The position numbers and the translations under genes were made by a program. Of a DNA stretch of 64,000 bases, positions 1-12,506 are shown in pieces (the first letter of the stretch is position 1; each line of letters opens with the position of its first letter). Below the pieces are notes generated by a model, which ran no database searches, was not told the DNA's origin, and was given only the letters and a program-made list of their open reading frames with translations. Source of the stretch: Cardiocondyla obscurior (taxonomy: Eukaryota; Arthropoda; Insecta; Hymenoptera; Formicidae); assembly GCF_019399895.1 (NCBI RefSeq), contig NC_091885.1, positions 2,392,501 through 2,456,500 on the forward strand, written 5' to 3'.

Positions 1-2689
1 TTCTCGGTATACGAATTACTCGGCGGTATATGAATAACAAATCGTAGATCAATCTGAGGCAATTCGTCGCTTGTCGCTAATGCATTTCGAAGTGTTATTA
101 CAGCCACGAGATGAGCGGGCGACGAGATCCATTGAATGATTCTTCATAACGATCGCGCACGAGGAACGGGCTTTTCAGGGTCACTGACTTTACTTTTTCA
201 GCCGAGAGATTCGAGAACGTACTTTAAAGTATGCGTATATTCTAATGGCGATTTATCTCGAAAGCAACTTCTCGTATTTTTTTATAAACGTTAAATCTTC
301 GTGCGCGTCTAAAAAAAAAAAGAAAAAAAAATGTGTGCCTGCGAGTTTATTGATCTTGTCCCTCGAGGTTGAAGGGCAAAAATTTGAAGCGGGCGAATAT
401 CTCGATATCACGAAGCGAAATGTCTGGGTATATCAAGTCTGGCCAGGCAACAATGAGTGACAGCTACTCCCACACGCTGTCATAAGCGTCATCTTCGCGA
501 TAATATACCGACTCGCCCTCTCCCTCGACTGCCTGCTCTGGTATCTCGTCTGAAATCGTTACACGGTCAACTCTAGAGGATCCGCTAGAGCAGAGACGCG
601 TCACATGAATTTATTGGTTTACAGGAGCCGGCATGGACCGAGCGCTCCGACAGAATTTATGCGAAATGTAACGCACGATAAATAGGCCACGGATTTACAA
701 CTGTACACAATATTATACATTTTGAAATGTTTGCGAAAACAAATTTAAAAAAATGACTGCTGCAGTCACAATATATAAAATAAAAATAAATTTTTAACCT
801 CAACTGAAATATGATAGATTTTTACTGTCCAGATATGCGTATTTTAGGTTAAAAAGAACAAAAAAAAAAAAAGAAAAAAAGCTCCAAAAATAACTTGAGA
901 GTTTAAAAAACCGCAGTCTAAGATAAGAGACGCGAAACGTTTCCGCGCGATGGGAAGTGATTAAGCGAAGATTTCCTTGTCGGGAAATCTCAGGCAACAC
1001 AATGGGCATGAAATGAGAAGTCGCTATTTGATTTGACTAATTACTCACGATTCTTGAGTGGCTATTTGCTTAGGAATGCCGATAGATTGCACGAGCAAGT
1101 AAATACGAGAGTGGTAACGAATAAAGGGGGACATTAATAATGCATCGGTCGTCGCCGGACCGTTTCCTACTGGCATCCACCGCGAAACGAGGGATCACGG
1201 TTGTCAAAGCGGATAATCTTTAGACCGTGCTTACAATAATTGACCGAGCGGCGTCAACAAGACCATTTCGAAAACGATTACGCGCCTAATTGATCCAAAA
1301 ATGTGCGACGACAATTAAAATTCCTAAATGATTTCTCAAACGTTGCAAAAAATTGTCAAATTAAAAAAAAAAGAAATAAAGAATTACAAAAGGTCCCTAC
1401 GTCGTAATTAATTACTGGCGAGCCCGCGACAAATGTCTCACGAAATCACGATCGCGAACAGTTTTTCTATCGTACGACGAAAGCCGTCGTGAAGCTGTTT
1501 ACGTCGCGTTTAGAGAGACGTGGGCTCGCGTATACCTCCAAAGCTGACGTCACTTCCTACTAAAGGCTGAATCGCCGTTTTTTAAGTGGCCGGTAGGGTC
1601 CACCGCGTGACTCGTGTCGATGCAATGATAAACGGTTAACGGGTCGACGAGCTACGCGCTCTCGTTCCACATCGTTGGCTCTCGCTCGCACGTACGTCCC
1701 GCCGTCCGTCTCCGTTTGTATCTGCCAGTCTACTACGGGCACTCTTAAAGCGTAATTCGACAAACCGGATGTCTGGCCTGCCCCTTAAATAAATCAGTTG
1801 CCCGCATCTCATATTCCACCCCCGCTCGTTTATACCGTACGTTTCCTTCCCGTTGAGGAAAAATGTCTCTGCGAAGCTTGCGGGAATGCGTCCTTGGGAG
1901 GAAGTAATAGTCATCGAGGAACCCCTCGAAAGAGCGATCTGCGAAATTTACGCGGAGGAGGTAAAGCGAGATCGCGCGGACCGAGCAACGGCATTTAGGT
2001 AATATCGTGCTCGCGGCCCGAGCGCATTTCCCGCATTGTCGAAGGTCGTCGTTACGATACGTAAACGTCTCGCGGAACGCGTAATATCCCGTACGGAACG
2101 TTTTCGTGCGAGCCGCGAGCGATTGGAATCGGGGAATCATTTGTGATACTCGTCGTAAAGCACCGACCGACGCGCGTTTACTGTCATCCTCATCGACGAT
2201 AAATTACGATCGCTTATCGAAGCGGCGCATGCATCACGCGCGTATTCGGCGATTTAAACCACGTTACTTCGCGCGGAATCGCCACGCGAACGCGGGGAAA
2301 CGTAACTTATTACACCGCAAATCGCAAGCCGCGCTTTTGAATCATTGTACGTACGTATTAATTGACCGTCATAACATAATGCTATATAATTATGTAATTA
2401 GAGAGCCGAGCATTAGTCTCGCTGACTGGTTTACGGGCGAGATACGTAAATCTCTGCAATTAATTTATTGGTGCTCAAGAGCTCGAGAGGAAGCTAAGAG
2501 AACAAGACGTAAACGAGGTGGACGGGCGTGATAAAGATGGAGAAACTAGCTGATTCAAGCCGGGGAAAGAGGCAGAGTGGGAAGGACGAACAGAGACGGC
2601 GATAGATTATGGAGGTAACGCGGCATATTGTAAGTATCGGATCCAGATCGAGTCTATGCCTTCTTCGTCATTCTACAGATGCGAGCGAA

Positions 2690-2798
2690 TACAGACGGGA
2701 ACGAAAAAGATAAAGAGAGAGACGAGATAAGAAGAAATAAAAAGAGATAAATTGAAAAGAAAGACGCGAGAGAAAGAGAGAGAAGGAGAAGAAAGTTC
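2690..2798. repeat. Purine-rich low-complexity tract
   Basis: About 110 bases of almost pure A and G on plus, built from AGAGA, GATAAGA and AGAAAG elements with few pyrimidines. Similar tracts occur at 32675-32830, 47806-48050 and 59148-59284. They are not simple microsatellites. Confidence 0.8.
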
Positions 2799-3240
2799 TA
2801 AGTCTCTGTCTGTGCAGTCTTGAATTTCTCAACGATACCGGCGGGCGTATATAGGGATCATAAATTACGATTTATTGCAGTGGCAGCGCCTCCGCTCGGT
2901 GGATTATCTTACCGTTATGTCAGCACGCTACAATTATATTTACATTTCCTACGTAATGGAATATCATGCCAGCATCGTAACCGTCCGGCCGCGAACTAAT
3001 CGAGACATATCTGAAATGGATTTTCAAGGCGACTGAGCTATCCGTCGATGAATATTCACTTAGTGGCCGCCCTTAAAAAGTCAACAAAAACATCGGCGAC
3101 TTACCTAAGCATTCCAATCGGTGCAATACCACGGCGAGCTCCAATGTTTATCACTCGATAACGTTGAGAACGCACAAAAAACGAGCAAAACAGTCGCGTG
3201 TACCCGATCAAGATTATTATCTTTCATCGATTCGCATACC

Positions 3241-3297
3241 GGCGAATATTTCTCGCGGCGAATATTTCTCGCGACGAATATTTCTCGCGGCGAATTT
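3241..3297. repeat. 16-bp tandem repeat, three full copies plus a partial
   Basis: The unit GGCGAATATTTCTCGC occurs twice exactly at 3241-3272. A third copy at 3273-3288 differs by one base (GACGAA...), and a degraded fourth follows. The repeat makes the overlapping plus-strand ORFs of this stretch look internally repetitive, which argues that they are not genes. Confidence 0.9.
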
Positions 3298-6200
3298 ACG
3301 GCGTACGGAAATACAAAAGTTTACCCGTAGGTGGGACTTTACAGGCCGCACTAACCGCATATAGTCACAAGCTTCGAGCGATTAAATGGCCACGAGTTTA
3401 GGCCTTAACAAGGTGTACACCTGACCGGGGAATGATTTTAAAACGGTCGTATAAACGAAACAAATTTATAGCCGGCGAACGAGGAAGGGCCGCGCGAAGG
3501 TGGTGTGAGAACGAGACGGACAGCAGCCTGTTTTGGAGACGCGGCCAGTGTCCGTCTCCTTTCACGGGATGAACGGCACGAGTGAGCGACGCGTTAGGTA
3601 CACCGGGAGGCAGATATGGCATCAGCTTCGACGACGGCGGCTAGTGCACGTTGCTTTAACGTCGTGTATGTGAAATCACATACGAGACGCGCGCGTAGAT
3701 GTGTCGCAGAGTGACGGTCGCGGTGGACTGAGGGAGAACGCCTCCCACTACTACCACGCTCGTACTCGGCGGCCGAGGGAGGGGATGGAGAGAGGAAGAA
3801 TCACGTACGCTAGCCGCCGTTCTCGCAGAAAACGCTTTATCTGCCTTTCCTTGTACAAAGTGGAGGAGAAGACGGCCGGGGCACAGTCATAAATGTGGAA
3901 TCCGGGTATTTGGCGCGTTGTCAATAAAACGAAATCCAGATTCGTGCTGTTGCTTTTACGACTCCTACTGCATCCATCGTTTTTGGCTGCTGCGACGGCG
4001 ACGCGTTATCGGAAACACGTTCGCCACGAAAACGGGTTTCGATTCTCAAATCAAAGCGCGAGCGACTAGATTTTCGACGTCGTTAAATTTAACAAGATAT
4101 GTATAGCGAGCTCTTTTTTTTCTTTTTCAGTCCTTCTAAAGCATTAAAACTACACCGATGATGGAAATGCATGTGTGCACCAGCGAATTTCGCACATAGG
4201 AAAAGACTTTTGCCGGAGCTAATAAACTAGATATACTAACAACTTGTCAAGGAGTAAATGAAATAACTGGGCGCGAGGTACCACCGCGTCCCTCGACGGT
4301 GTATTAACGTATAATACTTAATTTAGCTGTGCCATAAATATAATTAAAATAAATTTTTAATCTATATGCAATTAAAAGTAATCTCTTTGGAATAATTTGT
4401 AACAAGCGTAAGAATAAAAAGAAAAAAAAAAAAAAAAAAACAGCCAGTGATAAATTCATTTCGGGTATATGTATAGCGACCACACGTCTCTACAGGAAAA
4501 GAATCGAGTTTTTAGGTCAGAAAGATGCGAGGGGGGAGAAGAAAAGATCGGTTTAAGAGGCGAAGGGTCCAGCGAGAAGGAAAGAGGGCCCGCACTCGAC
4601 CAGCTGATGGATCTAATCAACATTCCTCCCTAATCACGATATAGTCTCTTCTCTTTCTCGGAGTATTCCCTGTACCTCCACTCTTCACGTAAGAGCCTCT
4701 CGACTTCCCGGCTCTGTATATACAGTGCCCTGCCTTTCGTTCTTTCGTGCTTTCCCCGTCTCGCTCGCTCTCGCTCCCGTTCTCCTTGGGGCCCGATGGA
4801 GATTCGCAGATGCGTCCACCTCTCGTACCGCCATCGCCGCCACCGCAGTCGTTTTAATTTAACCGCCGTATAAATTAGACTCCCAAATGATCGTCTACCT
4901 CAAAAAACCGCCGCGACCACGAAAAACCGGCAGCGCGCCGTAGGTGATCCGCGCTGACGAACAACCTTCTCCGAATCTTCGAGATTTACTACGCGGTATA
5001 ACGTGAAACCATAGTCGAGAGGAGTTTGTACGGAGAGAGATCATCCGTTACATCTTCGGGAATTAATTAGCCCATGAATAACGCGCCTCCCGATTCCCTC
5101 TCCCTCCGATCCCTCGTCGGAATGTCCCGTGCACTATATTTTATACATGTAAAATTTATATTTAAAGCCGGCGAGTGGATATAACTAAGTTAAAATATAC
5201 ATTTCTAAAATAAAACCACGCAAAGTTATTCGGCTTCATTAAACGCTCCTCGTATGTATGAATTTCTTACTCGCGTCAACGTCACATTAATATTCATTTG
5301 ACTAGCGTCATTCTTATTGAATAATCGAAGCGTCGGGCGCATTAAAATCTGATTTAAAGATCTCGTTACCGAGCGTCGCTAATCGCGAGATTGCACCGTG
5401 TCGTTTCTCGCGTGTATTGTAAACGGCGGCGCACATGCGGCGGCGATTGCGATAGCGAGTTGATAAAAACGGGGAAAAGAAAAAAGGGGTAGGACGATTC
5501 TCGAGGCGTTGGCGCGCGGCATCTCGAGCCGATCATACGCGGCGGGGATTTTAATTCCCATGCGTCGTCAATCTATCCGTGAGGTTGGAAGGTTGCCGGA
5601 GGAAGGTCCACAACGCGACGTGGGTTTGCGGGCGCTTGGCGATAACGGCGGGGCAACGTATCGGCAACAACACTGTCGAAACCGGCAGCAACGGCCAGTT
5701 CACCGCACTATCGAGCTCGCCTCGTATCTAACGGCACGGTGGCGTTCCTCGGCTAATTGGTTTCCCATGTTGCCTCCGCTCCCTCGGGATAAGACGGCTT
5801 TGCCAGCTCTCCTTCTCCTCTTCTTCCGCCTCATCTCCCGCCGTTTTTTATGCCTCTTCGTTTCCCGATCTTCCTCGTATATGTCGGCGACGCGCTTCTA
5901 CTTTTCTCATCGACTTTATTTTAAACCGGCGAGCTCGACTAATTTAAGATATATATATATATATTTTTTATTTTTTATAAATAATGTTTATTCAATGGAT
6001 TTTGCCAAGATGTAATTAATGAGAAAGATGAGGTTGATTTGTAAGTGGTTCACCTTGCGGGTCGAGAATGAAATATTCGCGAGGACGAATTTCAATAAGA
6101 TCTGGAGCAAATTTGTACGCACACGCGTATTAAAGGTAGCGCGTGCGTGCAGGATAAGCGAGCGGGGCGAAAGTGACGCTAACGATTGCCAAGAGGCAAC

Positions 6201-6611
6201 ATCTTATCGTGAACTGCAATCGCATTAAGCGCGGACAGTGACACCCAGCCCCGGCTATGTGTATATAAACGTTCATTAGCGCGAAAAATAATCGAGGGTT
6301 CGCGAGCATCGTGCAAAGAAACAAGAGACCGGTCGTTAACGTTCCTCGTTCGTTACCGCGAAGAATCTTCATGGTAGAACTTATTATTTTAGTAAATTGA
6401 CTTTGAAAACTACCTTGACCACATTAGATTATATTCCACGTTGAATGGAACCGCATTTAATTAAAAATATTCGAGAAAAACTAAAGGAAAAATGTGAAAT
6501 ATTAAGACGACGCAACAAAGATCTCAGGAAGCAATAAAAAGGAATCCTAAATTATTCATATTAATGCGATTTTTGTAATTATAAATAATCTGTGAGAACC
6601 ACTGTCCATAA

Positions 6612-6640
6612 TAGAGAAAGAGAGAGAGAGAGAGAGAGAA
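6612..6640. repeat. GA dinucleotide microsatellite
   Basis: A near-perfect AG/GA run with one AAAG interruption at its left end. In insects, GAGAG is the core bound by the GAGA factor (Trl), so the repeat could have a chromatin role, but microsatellites of this length are common. Confidence 0.9.
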
Positions 6641-9525
6641 ATGAACCGGACGAGCGAAGGTTTGATAGTGGCTGCTCTGCCCACATATGTTAACGCGTTC
6701 GCACAAGCATCGCGTGACACACACTATAGAACGCACACGGCACGCACAAACGAGGAAAGGACGTATTGACAGCGACGATACTCGACCTGATATCCACCTA
6801 AACGTTTCGCCGTGAAGTTTCAAGCCGACAGTAACGTTAAGCAGGATCACGAATATGGCAACACGCTTGCCTGATCGCCCGTGAATACCTCCTAGCCATC
6901 GAACGATCGACAACCAAACACGTAAAACAAAAAAAAAAAAAAAAAAACAAAAAAATTAATCTAACGATCTAAAAAATAAGGTTTAACAACGAACTACTGA
7001 CCATTTCTGGAATTCCAATTTCTGATCGGGGACTGGGATCTCGATACGACATAGAGAACGTAATCCAGGGCGATACTCTTATTTTTTTTTTTGTACGATT
7101 GCGGTGCGAGACCGGCGACAATGCGAAGGCCCTCTCGTCGTCCCTTCGACGAGGGTGGATACGCGATTCGAAGGCGCGATAAGACGAATTGGAAGCCTTG
7201 TGACACGCGTGCATGGGGTATAGTCGGCTGTCAGTCGTTCGGTCCGTGTGTTACCACACTTTGTGCGGATACTCGGCGATTGCCACGCCCGTGTCACGAG
7301 CTCGATCGCGTAGCGCCGAGGGAGCAGCGCGTCCCCTTTCTCGGTATACGGTTCCATATCCATAAACTTGCATCCATATTTAACAAGGTCGTCGCAGGCG
7401 CGAGTCTCCGGTGCGGAGCGCGATGCAAATTCTTACGAAAGCTAAGTTACCGAAGTGTGGTCCATCCGAAGATGCAAACCACACGGTCCCCGGCATCCAC
7501 GTGTGTACGTGCGTCCCACATGTGCTGAAAAATAGAAAGACCCGCGAGAGACCCTCTGCTTGCGGTGAATTCAGGCGATATTTCCTGACAGGCAAGCCTA
7601 GACGTCAGAGACAAGACTAGTTTATCGTATCACAAAAATACATCTTCGAAAAATTGTTTAAAAGAAAAAGAAAAAAAAAATTTTACGTGACAATCTTTCA
7701 TAATTGTCTGCGTTGCAAAAATTGTTAAAGAAATAAAGTTGAAATGCTTAGAGCGCGGCACGTAGATGAAAAAGAAAAAAAAAAAGTAAAGATAAAATAA
7801 AATAAAATATGAAGAGCGAAAGATTTATAGCTGTCTCGTAGCTGTCATCAATAATTAATTGTTGCGATATCATTAATTGATACGTGTTAACTTAAAACAT
7901 AAACAATACCGGCGAGGCACGAGCACGCCCCCAAGATACGCATCGGCAATCGATCATTATTCGTCCGTACGGTTAGTTACGTCCGCGGAGTAACGCGCGT
8001 CATATAATGAGACGCCGTTGGAGAAGCTCGCTAATAATAACGCGCGCAATCAAGCGCTCGAGAGTTCGAGAGATGCCGTTTCTATTGCCGGCAGGAATAC
8101 AGGAAGAGGAGTTGGTCCAGAACTGTCCGCGTTCGATGCTGACCACACAACGTTCGCCGTCAGTGAATAGATCGACATGCGAATGATATTTCACCCTCGA
8201 TTCGCGCAAATTGGTCTTTAAGAGATATTTGCTCGCGGAACTACGGACAAAAGAGGCTGTTGCGGTAATTAATTACCGAGACGCTAAATTGTCCCGTGTC
8301 ATCAAATATCAACGCGGAAATAAATTATTTACGCAAAATCACGATAAATACGTAGCGAGCTTCATTTCTTTTATCTTTAACTTTGCATATTGATCTCGAA
8401 TAAATTTTTAAGACTACGATGAAGCAATCGTGAGATTGATTAAAAGGTATAAAATTTTTAACGTCGACGAAGGAAGATCGCACGTCGAATCACAAAGGAG
8501 AAAGGAACGAGCGCCCGCGTAATCCGCAGACTTCCGTAATAATTCTGTCAGATCGGACGAGTAGGACGATCGCCACGAGCAGAAAACAGCTACGGTCGTT
8601 AGGAGGAAATGGTTTTTAAAAGGGGAGTGTCAGAAGGGGAGAATGGGGGTTTGCTCGCTCACCTCCTGTCCTTACGTCTGTCATTCGAGGCACGCAACAC
8701 TCTCTCACGCCACGCTATTATTACACCGCGTTGACCGCTGGCCGCCTATCCCTACATATTTATTTACACTTACACGTTCGTACGCTCTTTACAACGCAAA
8801 GAGCGCTCTCGTGCGAATAAAGAAATCCGCGGCACTCGCGGGAGGAATCCTCGACAACGGAAAAGATTCGCGATAATCAGATATTTGCGCTTCGCATTCC
8901 GCCGATCACGGCCTCACTTATCCGCGTCCATCTCGGGAAGAAATAAAAAGTATATAAAAAAAAAAAAGAAAGGAAAAAAAAAAAAAGAATTCGCGCGTGA
9001 TGTAGTACCGCGAGTAATTACTCACGCATTAAAACGATACTCGACGTCTTCTATAAATATCTGCGCAAGATCTGCCAAGAGCAGCCTCGTAAATAGGACG
9101 AATGAATTTTCCTAACGACTGCTTGCAGTCATTAGTCATTAAATTTTCCAGGGAGAGAACAGTTTTGCTTGGCAAACGCGGGCAAATTGGACATACGGCG
9201 TTCGCGCCGGTATCTCACATTTCTCCTTCGAGTGTCCGTGCCGCGCGCGGAATTACGAATGGTGTGTAAACAATGGCTGTAAAAACAACGACGCCGAGTA
9301 TCGACCTGGCCGGCAATTTTAATTGCCGGTAGGTAGATGTAGTAGGGTGCGAAGGGCGAGCTTCGTCGAGGACGGGTCTATCCCTTGAGTCGCGTGATCC
9401 TCGCGTTCGAGTCTAGCGGAAGGAAGTCTTTCACGTTTCTTGCCGCTCCTTTTCTAGGCCGCGACAGCGCGCGGCGAGTCCGCTTTTACCGCGCCCAGGC
9501 CCGTTAATGTCCCCTCGCTCTTTAC

Positions 9526-9549
9526 GAGAGAGAGAGAGAGAGAGAGAGA
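9526..9549. repeat. GA dinucleotide microsatellite
   Basis: An uninterrupted GA/AG run. It encodes the Ser-Leu repeat at the end of the long minus-strand ORF that terminates at 9522, which counts against that ORF being a normal gene. Confidence 0.92.
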
Positions 9550-12479
9550 ATGGTCAGGGCCAACCGACACCGTATAATTATCATATTACGATTATGTTTA
9601 TGGCTCAACGTGACTCCAATTAAACGCGTATCCAGCATGGACAGTGGCTGCAGCTGGGAACCCATTTCGTGTTTACAGAGACGTAAATCTACGTGGCGCG
9701 AAGAGATTACTTTCCGCCGGGACGGAGCCGAGTTTTCGCACATTGGGATTAAATAGAACTTTCGATAAATAAATATATTCGAACGTGACCGTAGTCGTGA
9801 TACGCATAGAGATAAGTTAGCGGCTCTTAAAGAATCCACGGAGGAGGTTCGGCTCGATAAATAATTTTTCACGTATGCATTGTCAGGCGAATGCAAACCA
9901 TTAATATCTCTCGTGACAAGCGGCGACAGCCGAGGCGGACAGGAGCAAAAATAATTCATAATATAATGTAAGTGAAATATAATTTCCGTCGTACCACAAT
10001 TATTGCGATACGCCGCTAATTCGCGTTGCGTGCGCAAGATTTTTTTATTGGATAATGTTCTTTGCTTAGCAAATAACGTGGCGTTTAATTGCGATAAAAG
10101 GTCGTAAACGTACCGCGCGCAACGCGGCGATGTATCTCTGATGTGAATCAGCCGCGCGTGGCGACGAAGGACGGAAAGCCAATTCCGGGATATGCCGATC
10201 GTGCAAATTGTCCTCCTCTCGTGCTCGCGCGCGATCGCGCGCCGCGGCCAAGTGCGAGTACAGCGCACACGACTGAACGCATCGTCTCGGTATGTGTACC
10301 AGTAACAATATAAATATGCTTAACCCGGTGACGGCGAAAGGAGCGCGAGAGAAGAGGACGACGAGAGGCGGACGGGCCGCGGGACCGACGAAGAGAGCGG
10401 CCGACAACGAGGCGAGTTGACGCGGAATTGGGGGACGCGTAGAAATGGTTAGGCGGATGCGTCGAGTGATGTACTTCCGGTTATTGAACGCCGTCTGAAG
10501 GCTGGAGCGACTCCCGAACTTACGCACGCATTCTCTACGCCCGTCGCAGGCTCCTGACTGACACCTGGAGCTCGCCGCCGCGCGCCCCGAATCTCTCGCC
10601 AGTAGAAAACACGTTTGCCGGCCTCCTGGATATAGTCCTGATTAAATACACCCGTCCAGGAAGAGACGCATGGCACGAGGTGGAACATCTGCTTTCGGGT
10701 TTACCCCGCACGCTGCCTCCAGTTACATTAGCCGCATAAAACGTCGATGCGATTTCATACGAGCTCGAAAGGGACGACGATTTAATTGACGAGTTCAAAT
10801 GTACCTTACGCGTTGCGTATATGCGTTTAAATACGCCCCCCCCCCCCTCCATTTTCTACCTCGCGTTCGAAAAAAAATATCGGCTGTCTTAATTTCAAGA
10901 AAAACAAATTTTTATGTAAAATTAAAGGAGCGCTAACGTTACGCCGTGCGTTATTATGTCGTTAAAAATGTACCGTCGGAAATCTCACGTTACTCGTTAT
11001 CGCCATTCCGTTAATGTCGCTTTAATACCGAGAGATGCACGTGATGATGATTGCGCGAGGTACACGATTCGCATAAAATCCACAAGTCGTCCTCACTTAG
11101 CTGCATCGCGTTTCGTAATTCTTCGTCCCTGAGCGGTCCGGTACTGTAGCGAGCGTTTTAACGTTCTCTCTTATTACCGAGGCCCGAAAATATTTTTTCG
11201 GCGCACTCCGCGCGCAGTTCGCCGACTACCTGAAGGAAATGCGTCTCATTAAAAAAAAGAAAAAATAAAAGAAGAAGTCAGATTACATGCACACGTATGC
11301 ACGGCAGTCCCGATCGGTGTAACGGCGATGAAAAGGAAGAACCGCGTGGGCGGTTCATCCTTCAACGTTGCAATAAATCACTCTCATCAAAGTAATGAAA
11401 ATTGTCATAAACGTGCAGATTGCCAGAAGATAATTACTTTGCACCGCAAATAACTTTGCATGTTACGAAAGCGCGAGAATGGCGTGAAAAGCGATGACAA
11501 AAGCAGATATTATGCATTGTTATTGAAATCGTTGATACATGTAACGTGTGCATTGTGCCAAATCTATCATTATTTAGCCGCGGATAACTCGATAAATTTA
11601 AAGCTGATTGATCCTTAAAACGTTTATACAGACCACTTAAATACTAAAATCGCCGATTAAACATTTATTAAAACACCGGCGTTTTCTCCTTTCGACGTAT
11701 TTTAACATTACATTTCGATATTATATATATATTAACGTTAACAGGTGAAGTTTGATAAGTTGGCTGATTTTATAATCGAAACATTGTACGGCGTACTGCT
11801 TCTGTTTAAAATAAAAGCCGCTATTGTATTCCGTCTCGCTTCATTACCCTCAGCCACCACTCTCGCCCTCTCCTTCCTAATCCCGTGCTAAAGGCTGCCC
11901 AGTGTTTATGGCTCAGATTAAAGACGCTGCCGGCCGCAAACGAAGAGAATTACAAGAAGCTCTTACGGGCAAATCAGTACTTAATGATACAATGGGCCGT
12001 GTTCTCTCCCCGCGTGGATCTTTACTTCGCCGGCGCTCTATAATTTCGGAGGAACGCCTGTCGGCTTACCCGTAAAATCCAGGCGGCCGACGTTATTCGC
12101 CCCCGCTATCTCGCGCGTACGGGGATAATTGCGTGTTAACGAAGGAGATTGTCTCGCGTTTAATAAACCCGCGTTTCGAATATCATATTTTACAAACTGA
12201 TAAGACTTGAAAGGGCCGCTCGCGGCGAACGTGAAACTCTCTCCCGACGGCGGGAACTCTCGCGGAAGATACGCGTGTAACGTGAGATTTTTCAAACTGT
12301 CCGATCGTGAAAGAGGTCGGATCAGTACACACGGTATCGACGTGTGTACACGTCCGTCAATTTAGGATAGCGTCAGAGCGTGACGGTGAAATTACGTAAT
12401 GCGTGCGTGTTCAATGTATGCGAGAGCCGCCCGCGTACACGACGCTTGGAAGTATCGTTTGTGGTTTGCCTCGCGTGTC

Positions 12480-12506
12480 TTTTTTTTTTTTTTTTTTTTT
12501 TTTTTT
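12480..12506. repeat. 27-base T homopolymer
   Basis: An uninterrupted T run on plus. It is one of the longest of the many A/T homopolymers here; others of 20 bases or more are 33482-33511 (A30), 49736-49758 (T), 50362-50381, 53902-53924, 54123-54145 and 62224-62249. Confidence 0.95.

Larger units (their letters stand above)
1..9500. other. Non-coding DNA, probably the large hth intron: no gene seen
   Basis: No ORF here resembles a known protein. Notable content: a near match to a cloning polylinker at 566-583, a purine-rich stretch at 2690-2798, a 16-bp tandem repeat from 3241, a GA repeat at 6612-6640, a POU octamer at 7423-7430, and a cluster of TAAT cores at 7841-7885. A-rich tracts occur at 311-331, 860-880, 4422-4440 and 6929-6947. 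A minus-strand AG-GTAAGT juncture at 3099-3106 lacks a pyrimidine tract. The intron assignment assumes the homeodomain exons lie to the left of position 1. Confidence 0.6.

Noticed and set aside
3099..3106. Minus-strand AG|GTAAGT juncture as a recursive splice site in the long intron
   Set aside because: The upstream 25 bases are not pyrimidine-rich, as ratchet sites require. One chance match is expected in this much DNA.
5509..6015. 168-codon plus-strand ORF
   Set aside because: Composition changes from Arg-rich to hydrophobic/aromatic as the DNA changes from CpG-rich to A/T-rich, as expected of a chance frame.
9395..9420. tRNA B-box-like GTTCGAGTC
   Set aside because: No A box at the right distance and no cloverleaf could be drawn.
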